DNA of 64,000 bases from UBA1181 sp963648205 (GCA_963648205.1 CAVJCT010000059.1:6242-70241), one strand, 5' to 3'. Positions 36,308 through 46,289 are shown, counted from the first letter of the stretch. Numbers and translations: made by a program. Notes: generated by a model not told the origin, from the letters alone.

Positions 36308-39300
36308 TTATTTTCCGTTCTGCTCGCTTGTGGCAGTCTCACTTTTCGCAGTTTCCGTGCTGACGACCTTCTCGGCTTCTTTCTTCTCCAATTTCTCTAA
36401 TCGTACACGAATGTCGTCTGCGATGTCGTCTTTCTCGCCGTAGTTCTCACGGACACTGAGGAGGTATTGTTTAGCCTCGAACTCACGACCTTGGTCTGCG
36501 TAGATGTCTGCTAACAAGATGAAACTCTTTGCCAACCAGTATTGGTGAGGTGTGTTTCTGTCGATGAAGTCGAAAATCTCTTTTTCTGCCGTCTTATACT
36601 CCTTGTCGTTGTAATAATACTCGGCAATGGTGTATTTTGAGATAGCACCAAACTCGTCCATGCAGTTGGATGAGAGTTCGGTGAAGTCGGCGAAGGCATT
36701 GACGGAATCGCCCTTAAACTCGTAGGCTTTAGCACGGGTGTAGATGGCTTCACGAAGGATGGCAGGATCCAACTTGTCGCTCGAGATGATGGCAGTTGCT
36801 GCTGTGATTGTCTCGTCGGTTTTTCCTAAGAGATTATTACAACGGAGGATACCGATGCGCGCTGCCAATTTGTTTTCTGCGTTCTGAGCAATGGTGTCAA
36901 GCGTACTCATCGTCTGGATAGCAGCGGAGAATCGCTTCTGCTCATATTGAATCTCAGACAAGCGTGCCAAAGCCGTCTCACGGTTAGGCGAACCCACTTG
37001 GCTGGCGATAATCTGATATTCTGGCTCTGCGTTCTCTTTCTGATTCAATTTGTAATAACTGTTGGCGATGTTGAAGTGGGCATCGTAGACGAACGCGCTG
37101 TTCGGGAACTTCGCAATGTAGTAGTAGAGGCTCTTGATGGCCTTTTCGTATTCGCCTTTCTCGTATTGATTGGTTGCTGCCATGTAGGTGAGCGAGTCTT
37201 GCTCTGATTTCTCAAACTTCACCAATCCGTTGAGGCTCTCTACATAGTCGGCGTATGTTTGAATGTCGTTTTTCTCGAAATAGATATTCTTCAAACCACT
37301 GATGGAGGTCTTTGCCTCGGCACTGTTCGGGAAATTTTTGATGATCTCCTTATAGGTGTAGATGGCTTTGTCTGAATTGCCCATCTCGTCGTAGAGCATT
37401 GCCGTTTGGAGTTGACCTTTGCGGCTCAGCGGACTATGAGGGTATTGCTTGTTGAGTTTCTCGTAGGTGTTTATGGCGTTCTGGTTTTGTCCCATCATCG
37501 TGTAGGCACGTCCGATTTCATACTGAGCATCTGCCAAGTATTCCGACTGAGGGAATGATTTGATCAGTTTCTCCATCGTCGAAATCTTGCCACTATAATC
37601 TTTTTGCAATCCTAAGATGAAACCTTCTTGGAAGCAAGCGTAGTCTGCTCCTGGTCCGCGGAGGGAGTAAACGTGAGCGTAGTTCTTAGCCGCATTGTCG
37701 AAGTCGCGTTGGTTGAAGTAGCAATCACCGATACGGTTGGTGGCGTCGGCGATGAGCGTCTGGTTGGTCTCCTCTAAGTTGATGTACTTGCGGAACCAAG
37801 TGAGGGCGGTAGGGTACTGCTTCTTCGTGAAATTGGCATATCCGATGTTGTAGTGAGCTAAGTTGAACTCCTTGCAGTTGCGGGCTCCAACAGCGTTGAC
37901 AAACGAGTTGAAATCATTCGCTGCCTTATCGTATTCTTTCAGTTTGTAGTTTGCCTCTCCACGCCAGAAGATTGCCTCGGCAGCCAATTCATTATTGTAT
38001 TTCTTATCTTTCAATGATTCATCGAAAGAGGAGATGGCTGATTCATAATTGCCATTGTTAAAATCTTGAATACCAAGACAGTAGGTGATTCGTTGGCGAG
38101 CCTCGTAGATGGCTAATGTCTTATCCTCTATATTTTGGATGGATGTCAACGCTGCCTTGTAGTTCTTCGTGGTCAAGTAGAGGTTGACCATGTAGTTGAA
38201 CACTTTGTCGCGGTAGCGTGAATTAGGAAATTCTTTCAAGAAATTCTCGAAAGCGGTGATGGATTCGTTGAACGGCGAGTAAGACTGTTGATAGATGATG
38301 AGCGCGTAGTTGAACTGCGCCTCCTCTTTCACGTTTTTCTCAAAGTCCATTCTCGCAGCCGACTCGAAGCAGAGACGTGCGTTGCTCAGGTTTTCATCCT
38401 TCACATAGCAAGAACCCAAGTAGAGGTAGGCATTCTGGCTCATCGCATCCTCGACAGAAGTAACCGCTTGGAAACTCTCGATAGCATCAACATAGTCGCC
38501 CATCTGATAATAAGAGTTTCCTAACATATACATGTTGTCTCGAACCACTTGGTCGCTTTTCTCTTGATAGAGAGACAAATATTTGATGGTGTTCTGATAG
38601 TCCTTGCGTTGGTAGTAGCACTCACCGAGGATACGGTAAACCTCTGTGTTATTGACATTTGCAGAGTCTTTCTGCAATAATGCTTCGCCCGACTCCAATA
38701 CCTTGTCGTATTTGCGTTGCGCATAATAAATCTGGAAGAGATAGTAAGGCACTACCTTATCATACGACTCCTCGTTTTGCAACTCCTCGAAAACTGGATA
38801 TGCCAATTCGTAATCCTTGTTGACATAGTCGATATATGCCTTGTAATATTTAGCCGACAGATTGTAGCGAGTAGAGTCCGACAACAGCACGGAAAATTGC
38901 TCTTGTGCTTTGTTGAGGCTGTTCGTCTCCAAATAAGCATAGCCGGAACGGAAAAGATAGTCCGCTTGTTCGTCTTTCGACAGTTTCTTCACCTTGCAAG
39001 CCTCGAAATCTTTCACCGCGTCAGCGTAATCCTCACGGTTGTAGTGAATCGTTCCCTCTAAGAAATGCGCACGGTCGGCGTAGATTGAAGAAGGGTCGTC
39101 TTTCAAGAAAGTTTCCAACCTTTTGCGAGCGTCTTTCTTACCCAATTCGTAGGCGCAAACCGCTATGAAATATTCCGTTTCGCCATACAAAGCCGAACGG
39201 TCTTTCTTGATCGTGTTCAGATACTCGTTGAATTTGTAGTAGGCGGCTCCGTATTGTTTGGTGTCATAAAATTCTTTCCCATCCAAAAATAATTTGTCGG

Positions 39301-39391
39301 GACGTGTGTAGTCGTTAGATTTCTGCGCCCAGACCGATGAACCGACTGAAAAAGCACAAAAAGTAGCGGCAATGACAAGAATTTTCTTCAT
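36308..39391 (-). CDS. Large periplasmic tetratricopeptide-repeat protein
   Basis: The 1027-residue protein has a signal peptide (about 1-22, ending VWA) and some twenty or more TPR-like helical pairs along its whole length, for example YGAAYYKFNEYL, YADAVKDFE and YEKAIKSLYYYIAKFPNS. The spacing resembles BamD/YbgF-type TPRs that bind envelope partners. The last ~30 residues are low-complexity, rich in Glu/Lys/Thr. The start is ATG 39391; the frame continues to a TTG that overlaps the -7 element. It heads the minus-strand run that continues with the beta-barrel and djlA-like genes. Confidence 0.85.
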   Translation of the reverse strand: MKKILVIAATFCAFSVGSSVWAQKSNDYTRPDKLFLDGKEFYDTKQYGAAYYKFNEYLNTIKKDRSALYGETEYFIAVCAYELGKKDARKRLETFLKDDPSSIYADRAHFLEGTIHYNREDYADAVKDFEACKVKKLSKDEQADYLFRSGYAYLETNSLNKAQEQFSVLLSDSTRYNLSAKYYKAYIDYVNKDYELAYPVFEELQNEESYDKVVPYYLFQIYYAQRKYDKVLESGEALLQKDSANVNNTEVYRILGECYYQRKDYQNTIKYLSLYQEKSDQVVRDNMYMLGNSYYQMGDYVDAIESFQAVTSVEDAMSQNAYLYLGSCYVKDENLSNARLCFESAARMDFEKNVKEEAQFNYALIIYQQSYSPFNESITAFENFLKEFPNSRYRDKVFNYMVNLYLTTKNYKAALTSIQNIEDKTLAIYEARQRITYCLGIQDFNNGNYESAISSFDESLKDKKYNNELAAEAIFWRGEANYKLKEYDKAANDFNSFVNAVGARNCKEFNLAHYNIGYANFTKKQYPTALTWFRKYINLEETNQTLIADATNRIGDCYFNQRDFDNAAKNYAHVYSLRGPGADYACFQEGFILGLQKDYSGKISTMEKLIKSFPQSEYLADAQYEIGRAYTMMGQNQNAINTYEKLNKQYPHSPLSRKGQLQTAMLYDEMGNSDKAIYTYKEIIKNFPNSAEAKTSISGLKNIYFEKNDIQTYADYVESLNGLVKFEKSEQDSLTYMAATNQYEKGEYEKAIKSLYYYIAKFPNSAFVYDAHFNIANSYYKLNQKENAEPEYQIIASQVGSPNRETALARLSEIQYEQKRFSAAIQTMSTLDTIAQNAENKLAARIGILRCNNLLGKTDETITAATAIISSDKLDPAILREAIYTRAKAYEFKGDSVNAFADFTELSSNCMDEFGAISKYTIAEYYYNDKEYKTAEKEIFDFIDRNTPHQYWLAKSFILLADIYADQGREFEAKQYLLSVRENYGEKDDIADDIRVRLEKLEKKEAEKVVSTETAKSETATSEQNGK

Positions 39392-39418
39392 CTCTCTTCC
39401 TAAATTTTGATTTAACGA

Positions 39419-39426
39419 CAAAGGTA
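39419..39426 (-). promoter_or_regulatory. -7 element (TACCTTTG) for the TPR gene
   Basis: Exact TAnnTTTG match on the minus strand, 28 bases before the ATG at 39391. It probably drives the TPR, barrel and djlA-like genes and perhaps wzx onward. Confidence 0.65.
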
Positions 39427-39451
39427 CGAATAAAAAATGAGAGGTTTATTG

Positions 39452-39459
39452 TATCTTTG
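39452..39459 (+). promoter_or_regulatory. -7 element (TATCTTTG) for ftsY
   Basis: Exact TAnnTTTG match, 21 bases before the ftsY ATG. It is only 25 bases from the divergent -7 element of the TPR gene, so the two promoters are back to back. Confidence 0.65.
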
Positions 39460-39479
39460 TATTTGATTAACGAAAGAAT

Positions 39480-40433
39480 ATGGGTCTATTTAGCATTTTT
39501 TCAAAAGAAAAGAAAGAGGATTTGAACAAAGGCCTCGAAAAAACGAAAGACAGTTTCCTCACGAAAATTGCCCGCGCGGTGGTTGGTAAAACCAAAGTGG
39601 ACGATGAGGTGCTGGATAATTTGGAGGAAGTTCTCATCACTTCTGACGTGGGTGTCGATACGACTTTGAAAATCATCGAAAGAATTGAAAAGCGCGTCGC
39701 ACGCGATAAGTATGTCAACACTGACGAGTTGAACTCTATTCTCAAGGACGAGATTGCTCAACTTCTTGAGGAGAACAACACAACGGACGGTAGCGAGTTT
39801 TCTGTGCCAGAGACTGACGGACCATACGTGATTATGGTGGTCGGTGTGAATGGTGTTGGCAAAACAACGACGATCGGAAAGTTGGCTTATCAATTCAAGA
39901 AGGCTGGTAAGAAGGTTTACTTGGGTGCTGCTGATACGTTCCGTGCTGCTGCGGTTGAACAGTTGGTCATCTGGGGCGAGCGTGTAGGTTGTCCTGTTGT
40001 AAAGCAGAAGATGGGGGCAGACCCTGCTTCGGTGGCTTTCGATACGCTTTCTTCTGCCAAGGCCAATGGCGCGGATGTCGTTATCATCGATACGGCAGGT
40101 CGTCTGCACAATAAGGTCAATTTGATGAACGAGTTGACGAAGATCAAGCAGGTGATGCAGAAAATCGTGCCAAACGCACCTCACGATGTGTTGTTGGTGT
40201 TGGATGGCTCGACGGGTCAGAATGCCTTCGAGCAGGCTAAGCAATTCACCAAGGCAACCGAGGTTACTTCGTTGGCTATCACTAAGTTGGATGGCACTGC
40301 CAAGGGTGGTGTTGTCATTGGTATCTCCGACCAGTTCAAGATTCCAGTCAAGTATATTGGCGTGGGCGAGGGTATCGAGCATCTGCAGGTGTTCAACAAG
40401 CGAGAGTTTGTTGATTCGCTCTTCAAGAAATAG
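39480..40433 (+). CDS. ftsY: Signal recognition particle receptor
   Basis: The 317-residue GTPase receives SRP-ribosome complexes at the inner membrane for co-translational insertion. It has the short N-terminal form without the long acidic A domain. The N domain (about 20-100) and the G domain are complete: GVNGVGKTTT for the P-loop, the DTFRAAA insertion-box region, DTAGRLHNK and TKLDGTAKGG. The ending VDSLF is conserved. rimO follows closely, suggesting one transcript. Confidence 0.96.
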   Translation: MGLFSIFSKEKKEDLNKGLEKTKDSFLTKIARAVVGKTKVDDEVLDNLEEVLITSDVGVDTTLKIIERIEKRVARDKYVNTDELNSILKDEIAQLLEENNTTDGSEFSVPETDGPYVIMVVGVNGVGKTTTIGKLAYQFKKAGKKVYLGAADTFRAAAVEQLVIWGERVGCPVVKQKMGADPASVAFDTLSSAKANGADVVIIDTAGRLHNKVNLMNELTKIKQVMQKIVPNAPHDVLLVLDGSTGQNAFEQAKQFTKATEVTSLAITKLDGTAKGGVVIGISDQFKIPVKYIGVGEGIEHLQVFNKREFVDSLFKK

Positions 40434-40464
40434 TCTATCTAATTTTACATATTGAGATTTGGTT

Positions 40465-41823
40465 ATGATGCCAGGATTGTCGACTTGTTCCTTAATACCT
40501 AAACACGATGAAAAAAACAATGAAGTAGACATCGTGTGCATGGGCTGTTCCAAAAACCTTGTTGATGCCGAGCGTCTGGCTCAGCAGTTGGATGCTGTTG
40601 GCTATCAGACGAACTTCGACCCGAAACGTCCGAAAGGTAAAATCGTGATTATCAACACTTGCGGTTTTATCGGTGATGCGAAAGAGGAGTCTATCGAGCA
40701 AATTCTGAAATATGCTGAGGCAAAGAAGAAGGGTAAGATAGAAAAATTGTTCGTAATGGGTTGTCTTTCAGAAAGATATATGAAAGACTTGGAAATGGAG
40801 ATTCCTGAGGTGGACAAGTACTACGGAAAGTTCTCTTGGAAAGACATTGTAACCGACTTAGGTGCTGAGTATCAAGAAGATAAGGCTGCGCAACGGAAGA
40901 TTTCAACACCGAAACACTACGCATATATCAAGATTGCAGAGGGTTGTAATCAGCATTGCGCTTATTGTGCTATTCCGCTCATCACGGGAAAATATCAGTC
41001 TCGTCCGATGGAGGAGATTGTCGCTGAGGTAGAATGGCTTGTAACACAAGGAGTTAAGGAGTTCCAAATCATTGCACAAGATTTGACTTACTACGGGAAA
41101 GATCTCTATGGTGAGTATAAAATCGCAGAGTTGGTCGAGCGTATCTCGGATGTGAAAGGGGTGGAGTGGATTCGTCTTCACTATGCTTATCCTACTAATT
41201 TCCCATACGATTTGTTGCGTGTCATTCGTGAACGAGACAATGTCTGCAAGTATTTGGACATTGCGTTGCAACATATCGACGATGAGGTGCTGAAGAATAT
41301 GCACCGCAGAATCACGAAACAGGAGACGATTGATTTGATCAAGCGCATTCGTGAAGAGGTGCCAGGCATCTGTTTGCGCACAACCTTGATGGTCGGTTTC
41401 CCTGGCGAGACAGAGGCGCAGTTTAATGAGTTGCTCGATTTCGTGAAGGAGACTCGCTTCGACCGTATGGGTGCGTTTGCCTACTGTGAAGAGGAAGGAA
41501 CACCGTCTGCTAAAATGGAGGATGATGTGCCTCAGGAGGAGAAAGCGCGTCGAGTGGATGAAATCATGAGTGTTCAGGAACAAATTATGACCGAGTTGAC
41601 GGAAGCCAAAGTTGGAAAGACACTCAAAGTGATTATCGACAGAAGTGATGATCAATATTATATCGGACGAACAGAATTTGATTCGCCAGAGGTTGATACT
41701 GAAGTGTTGATCAAAAAAGAAGAGTGTGGCAGACTGAAAAAAGGTGAGTTCTACGATGTGGATATCTACGGCGACGATTTCGGCGACTTGTTGGGTCGTG
41801 TTTGTAGCACATCCCAAAAATGA
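40465..41823 (+). CDS. rimO: Ribosomal protein uS12 methylthiotransferase
   Basis: The ~452-residue radical SAM enzyme adds a methylthio group to an aspartate of ribosomal protein S12. An N-terminal cluster-binding domain (CMGCSKNLVDAE, NTCGFI, MGCLSERY), the SAM-cluster motif CNQHCAYC and a C-terminal TRAM domain (DRSDDQYYIGRTEFDSPEVD) are present. The start is uncertain: TTG 40459, ATG 40465 and ATG 40468 are all in frame and give a longer N-terminus than usual. An ATG at 40507 is out of frame. Confidence 0.93.
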   Translation: MMPGLSTCSLIPKHDEKNNEVDIVCMGCSKNLVDAERLAQQLDAVGYQTNFDPKRPKGKIVIINTCGFIGDAKEESIEQILKYAEAKKKGKIEKLFVMGCLSERYMKDLEMEIPEVDKYYGKFSWKDIVTDLGAEYQEDKAAQRKISTPKHYAYIKIAEGCNQHCAYCAIPLITGKYQSRPMEEIVAEVEWLVTQGVKEFQIIAQDLTYYGKDLYGEYKIAELVERISDVKGVEWIRLHYAYPTNFPYDLLRVIRERDNVCKYLDIALQHIDDEVLKNMHRRITKQETIDLIKRIREEVPGICLRTTLMVGFPGETEAQFNELLDFVKETRFDRMGAFAYCEEEGTPSAKMEDDVPQEEKARRVDEIMSVQEQIMTELTEAKVGKTLKVIIDRSDDQYYIGRTEFDSPEVDTEVLIKKEECGRLKKGEFYDVDIYGDDFGDLLGRVCSTSQK

Positions 41824-41833
41824 AATATAGATT

Positions 41834-42874
41834 ATGAAACGAAATTTGCTTTTCTTCTCTTTCTTGATGTTGCTTACTGCTTTTTCTTCTTGCAAGAAAG
41901 AGTATATAACGAATCAGTATATCACCAATGAGAATGATAGTTATTATTCTCAAAAAGTTTATTTAGATAAAGACATTAAAGAGGTGACGGAGGATATTCG
42001 TCCGGCATACCTCAAAGAGGGTGATACTGTGGCAGTTTTTGCGATTTCGAACAAAGTGACGAAAAGTGAACTGGCAACGGGTATTGCGAAATTGCAGAGT
42101 TGGGGCTTGAATGTCGTTGAGGCTGAAAATCTGTATGGCGATGACGGTCGATATGCAGGCACGCAAAGTGAGCGTATTGAAGGATTGCAAAAACTGTTAG
42201 ATAACCCGAATATTCGTGCAATCATAGCGGCTCGTGGTGGATATGGGGCTGTTCAAGTGCTTCCCTACCTTGATATGACGGAATTTATGAAAAGTCCGAA
42301 GTGGATGGTGGGCTATAGTGATTTGACCGCCTTCCATGCTCTGCTGAACAATGAAGGGGTTGAGACAATCCACGGAGCAATGGTGAAGAGTTTCACCGAC
42401 GAGAAAAGTGTGGAATCTCTTCATTCTGCCCTTTTCGGTACGTTGAAGAACCACAGTATCGCAACAAACAGCAATTGCATTGAAGGTGAGGCCGAAGGTC
42501 GATTGGTGGGTGGAAATCTCTCCATAATCTATAGTTTAGGTGGCACTTTGTATGATTTGAATGTGAAAAATGCCATTTTGCTTATTGAAGATACGGGAGA
42601 AGCCAACTATAGCATTGACCGAATGTTGCAGAATCTCAAACTGAGTGGCAAGTTGGATTGCATCAAAGGTGTCGTAGTGGGCGAGTTCATCAACAACACG
42701 CAAGGAAGTGATGAACCGTTGAACGAGATAATAAAAGGGGCATTTGAATCGTTAAATATTCCAGTGATGTATGGTGTGAATATCGGTCATGACACAGAAA
42801 ATCTTTCCACCTATTTAGGTCGAACTGTGAAACTGACGGTTGGTTCAGCCACATCTACATTATCGTTTGAATAA
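41834..42874 (+). CDS. S66-family LD-carboxypeptidase lipoprotein
   Basis: The 346-residue protein has a lipoprotein signal (FLMLLTAFSSC, Cys20) and then the S66 fold of LD-carboxypeptidase/MccF enzymes. The AARGGYGAVQVLPYLD region precedes the nucleophile Ser162 in VGYSDLTAF. The oxyanion-side segment GGNLSIIYSLGGT and the acidic/His end region (EDTGEANYSIDRML, GVNIGHD) follow. Such enzymes remove the terminal D-Ala from murein tetrapeptides. Lipidation would place it in the periplasm, whereas the classic enzyme is cytoplasmic. It starts ten bases after rimO. Confidence 0.88.
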   Translation: MKRNLLFFSFLMLLTAFSSCKKEYITNQYITNENDSYYSQKVYLDKDIKEVTEDIRPAYLKEGDTVAVFAISNKVTKSELATGIAKLQSWGLNVVEAENLYGDDGRYAGTQSERIEGLQKLLDNPNIRAIIAARGGYGAVQVLPYLDMTEFMKSPKWMVGYSDLTAFHALLNNEGVETIHGAMVKSFTDEKSVESLHSALFGTLKNHSIATNSNCIEGEAEGRLVGGNLSIIYSLGGTLYDLNVKNAILLIEDTGEANYSIDRMLQNLKLSGKLDCIKGVVVGEFINNTQGSDEPLNEIIKGAFESLNIPVMYGVNIGHDTENLSTYLGRTVKLTVGSATSTLSFE

Positions 42875-42896
42875 AGGGAATATAATATAGAAAAAC

Positions 42897-44261
42897 ATGG
42901 CAAAAACGAAGTCTGTTTACGTCTGTCAGAATTGTGGTGCTGAAGCTGCCAAGTGGGTCGGCAAGTGTCCTGCGTGTGGTGAATGGAACACCTACGTTGA
43001 GGAGGTCATCCGACAGGATAAACAGCCTGCGCATGCCAGTGGGTTGCTCCCTACGGAGAAGGCGAAACCTCAGCGACTGCAAGATGTGGAGACTTCCGAG
43101 GAGACGCGCGACGATACAGGAAACAACGAGTTCAACCGTGTTTTGGGTGGTGGAATCGTTCCTGGCTCATTGACTTTGATTGGCGGTGAACCTGGTATCG
43201 GAAAGTCTACTTTGGTATTGCAAATCGTTCTGAACATCAAAGGAAAAAAGACTTTGTATGTGTCGGGCGAGGAGAGTACGAAGCAATTGCGTTTAAGAGC
43301 CGACCGCTTGGATATTCCCGAAAATCCTAATTGCTATATCGTTAGCGAAACATCGCTCGAGAATATTTTCGTCCATATTAAGAATGTCAATCCCGATTTG
43401 GTGATCATCGACTCTATTCAGACGATTTCCACAGAGATGGTGGAGTCTTCGCCGGGTAGTGTCTCGCAGGTGCGCGAGTGTTCTGCTCAGATTCTGAAAT
43501 TTGCGAAGGAGAGTGGCGTTCCTGTTTTGCTGATTGGACATATTAATAAGGAGGGAAACATCGCTGGCCCGAAGGTTTTAGAGCATATCGTCGACACGGT
43601 TTTGCAATTTGAAGGCGACCAACATTATATGTACCGAATTTTGCGTTCTATCAAGAATCGTTTCGGTAGCACGGCAGAATTGGGTATCTTCGAGATGCGT
43701 CAGAATGGCTTGCGTGAGGTGAGCAATCCGTCGGAATTATTGCTGAGCAACAATCATGAAGGATTGAGTGGCACTGCCATCGGGGCGGCGATAGAAGGTA
43801 TTCGGCCTTTCTTGATTGAGGCGCAAGCGTTGGTGAGTACCGCAGCCTACGGTATGCCGCAACGCTCGGCTACAGGATTCGACATTCGTCGGTTGAATAT
43901 GTTGTTGGCAGTCTTAGAGAAACGTGTCGGATTCAAACTAGCTCAGAAGGATGTTTATCTTAACATCGCTGGCGGACTAAGAATTAACGACCCTGCTATT
44001 GATTTGGCAATTATCAGTGCAATACTCTCTTCAAATATGGATATCGCTATAGATGGTCAAACGTGCTTGGCTGGTGAGGTGGGTCTCTCGGGCGAAATTC
44101 GTCCAGTCAACCGCATCGAACAGCGAATCTCGGAGGCAGAGAAGTTAGGTTTCAAACGTATCATCATTCCCGAATATAAAAACTTGGATATACGCAATCG
44201 CTCCATTGAAGTCTGCTACGCCAGAAAAGTGGAGGACGCATTCAAAATTTTGTTCGGCTAA
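42897..44261 (+). CDS. radA: DNA repair protein RadA
   Basis: The 454-residue protein acts with RecA in branch migration of recombination intermediates. It has the N-terminal zinc finger (CQNCGAEAAKWVGKCPACG), a RecA-like ATPase with GGEPGIGKSTL, the RadA-specific KNRFG motif, and a C-terminal Lon-like domain (about 280-454). All parts are complete and the length is normal. It follows the S66 gene by 22 bases and ends 30 bases before the TPR gene. Confidence 0.96.
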   Translation: MAKTKSVYVCQNCGAEAAKWVGKCPACGEWNTYVEEVIRQDKQPAHASGLLPTEKAKPQRLQDVETSEETRDDTGNNEFNRVLGGGIVPGSLTLIGGEPGIGKSTLVLQIVLNIKGKKTLYVSGEESTKQLRLRADRLDIPENPNCYIVSETSLENIFVHIKNVNPDLVIIDSIQTISTEMVESSPGSVSQVRECSAQILKFAKESGVPVLLIGHINKEGNIAGPKVLEHIVDTVLQFEGDQHYMYRILRSIKNRFGSTAELGIFEMRQNGLREVSNPSELLLSNNHEGLSGTAIGAAIEGIRPFLIEAQALVSTAAYGMPQRSATGFDIRRLNMLLAVLEKRVGFKLAQKDVYLNIAGGLRINDPAIDLAIISAILSSNMDIAIDGQTCLAGEVGLSGEIRPVNRIEQRISEAEKLGFKRIIIPEYKNLDIRNRSIEVCYARKVEDAFKILFG

Positions 44262-44264
44262 TCG

Positions 44265-44272
44265 TAATTTTG
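44265..44272 (+). promoter_or_regulatory. -7 element (TAATTTTG) before TPR gene
   Basis: Exact TAnnTTTG match, 19 bases before the ATG at 44292 and just after the radA stop. It suggests that the TPR gene can be transcribed on its own. Confidence 0.55.
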
Positions 44273-44291
44273 CAACACCAAAAGAGGGTTT

Positions 44292-46289
44292 ATGAAATAT
44301 CGAATTCTCATTCTTTTCTTCTGCTTGGCGTCTATCTGTCAGGCTCAAATCAATACAAATCGTGTTTTGGCGATTGGTAGAAATGCACTCTATTTTGAGG
44401 ATTATGTCCTCTCCATTCAATATTTCAATCAGGTGATTCGGGTGAAACCCCACCTGCCCGAACCTTATTTCTACCGTGCTGTCGCCAAAATCAGTTTGGA
44501 GGATTACAAAGGGGCAGAAGAAGATTGCTCTTTGGCCTTGGAACGCAACCCTTTCTTGAGTGAGGCTTACCGCTGCCGTGGTATCGCTCGTGTCTACTTG
44601 GGCAAAACAGCGGAGGCTCAGGCTGATTTTGACAAGGGATTGGAATTTTCGCCCGACAGTCGTGCGTTGCTACTCTGCAAAGGTTATGCCTCGATGCAAG
44701 GCGAAGACTATGCGCAGGCAGTGAAGGATTTCTCGGTTACCATAGAAAAATTCCCTCATTTCAAGGAGGCATACCTCAATCGGGGATATGCTTATCTGCA
44801 AAATGAAGATACGGCAATGGCTCTGAAAGATTTTGAGAAGGTGCTTGAGATCGACAAGTTCAGTGCCGATGGACTTGCTGCTCGTGGTTATGTCTACTAT
44901 GCGATGAACGAATATACCAAGTCATTGGCAGATTTCGACGAGGCTATCCGCATCGAACCCTATCGAACGGGATTTTATATCAACCGTGGACTTGTTCGTT
45001 ATCAACTCAACAACTTGCGAGGCGCAATGGACGATTATGACCACGTCATTCAATTAGATCCGTATAACACAAACGCCTACTACAACCGTGGAATCCTTCG
45101 TACGGAGGTGGGCGATAAAAACCGTGCTATCGAGGATTTCGACCGTGTAATCGAGATGGAACCCGACAATGATTTTGCCATCTATAATCGTGCGCTCTTG
45201 CAATCTGATCTAGGCGAACTCAACAAGGCAATAGCCGACTATAACACGATTATCAAGAAGCATCCTGATTTCTTTCCTGCCTACTACGGTCGTGGTGAGG
45301 CAAAATTCAAAAAATTCGACAAGACTGGGGCTGAGAAAGACTACAACACGGCAATGCTCCTTCGTCAACGTAAAATCACGAAAAAAGATATTGTCAAGGC
45401 GGATTCCACCTCTTCAACAAGAAAAAAATCGGATAAGAACCTCGGAAATCACAACAAATTGGTGGTTGCCGACAAGGAGGAACAAATGCGCCGTCTTTCC
45501 TACAAAAACGAGTCGCGCGGTCGTGTTCAGAATGTGAATTTCCATATCGAACCAGAGCCTAATTTCTTGTTGACTTATTATCCTCAGAAGAAATCGAATG
45601 TTCTGCGTTCGACTTACTACGATAAGAATTTGGAGAATTTCAATCAGTCGGGCAAATTGGAAAAGAAATTCTCTATCTCGAACAGTGAGGTCGACAACAA
45701 ACGGTTGGATGTCGCTTTCCAAGAAATTGACAAACTGACGGCTAAACTCTCCAAAACAGTCGCTCCCGAACTTTACCTGCAACGTGCCATCCAGTTCGAG
45801 GTCATTTCAGACTATGACAGTGCCATCGAGGACTTGACGAAAGGTTTGGAACTTGCACAAGAGAACGACCGGTGGATCTATTATTTCATTCGTGCGAATT
45901 TCCGAATGAAGAAGTTGGAATATGAGTATTCGCTGAAGGATGATATCGCAAAGAAAGAATCGCTGACCACCTTCGATTACTACGAGAACAAACTCACCTA
46001 CGAGATGATCCAAAAGGATTACGAAGAGGTTTGCAAGCAATATCAGAAATTCCCGTTCGCGTGGTTCAATCGTGGCAACCTGCTCTCGTCAATGAAAGAC
46101 TATCGCAATGCCATTGCCAACTACACCAACGCCATCTCCTTGGAGGTTGATTTCGCTGAAGCCTACTTCAACCGTGGACTCTGTTATCTGATGATTGGCG
46201 AGAACGACAAGGGTGTAGCCGACCTCAGCAAGGCTGGCGAACTTGGCATTTATGTGGCGTATAATGTGATTAAACGCTATCGCGAATAA
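44292..46289 (+). CDS. Secreted tetratricopeptide-repeat protein
   Basis: The 665-residue protein has a signal peptide (about 1-18, ending CQA). Eight or nine canonical 34-residue TPRs fill residues 20-370, for example YNRGILRTEVGDKNRAIEDF and YYGRGEAKFKKFDKTGAEKDY. A lysine-rich, probably disordered linker (about 370-480) separates them from a second TPR set near the C-terminus (YRNAIANYTNAISLEVDFAE). No enzyme motif is seen. It probably acts as a periplasmic or outer membrane scaffold; partner unknown. Its stop is 17 bases from the stop of a convergent lipoprotein gene. Confidence 0.83.
   Translation: MKYRILILFFCLASICQAQINTNRVLAIGRNALYFEDYVLSIQYFNQVIRVKPHLPEPYFYRAVAKISLEDYKGAEEDCSLALERNPFLSEAYRCRGIARVYLGKTAEAQADFDKGLEFSPDSRALLLCKGYASMQGEDYAQAVKDFSVTIEKFPHFKEAYLNRGYAYLQNEDTAMALKDFEKVLEIDKFSADGLAARGYVYYAMNEYTKSLADFDEAIRIEPYRTGFYINRGLVRYQLNNLRGAMDDYDHVIQLDPYNTNAYYNRGILRTEVGDKNRAIEDFDRVIEMEPDNDFAIYNRALLQSDLGELNKAIADYNTIIKKHPDFFPAYYGRGEAKFKKFDKTGAEKDYNTAMLLRQRKITKKDIVKADSTSSTRKKSDKNLGNHNKLVVADKEEQMRRLSYKNESRGRVQNVNFHIEPEPNFLLTYYPQKKSNVLRSTYYDKNLENFNQSGKLEKKFSISNSEVDNKRLDVAFQEIDKLTAKLSKTVAPELYLQRAIQFEVISDYDSAIEDLTKGLELAQENDRWIYYFIRANFRMKKLEYEYSLKDDIAKKESLTTFDYYENKLTYEMIQKDYEEVCKQYQKFPFAWFNRGNLLSSMKDYRNAIANYTNAISLEVDFAEAYFNRGLCYLMIGENDKGVADLSKAGELGIYVAYNVIKRYRE

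Noticed and set aside
39501..40553. A 350-codon open frame on the minus strand opposite ftsY
   Set aside because: It mirrors the codon pattern of ftsY, which has all SRP-GTPase motifs, and it encodes no recognisable domain.
40903..41895. A 330-codon minus-strand frame opposite rimO
   Set aside because: Shadow of a well-supported gene; low-complexity Leu/His/Ile-rich translation with no motif.
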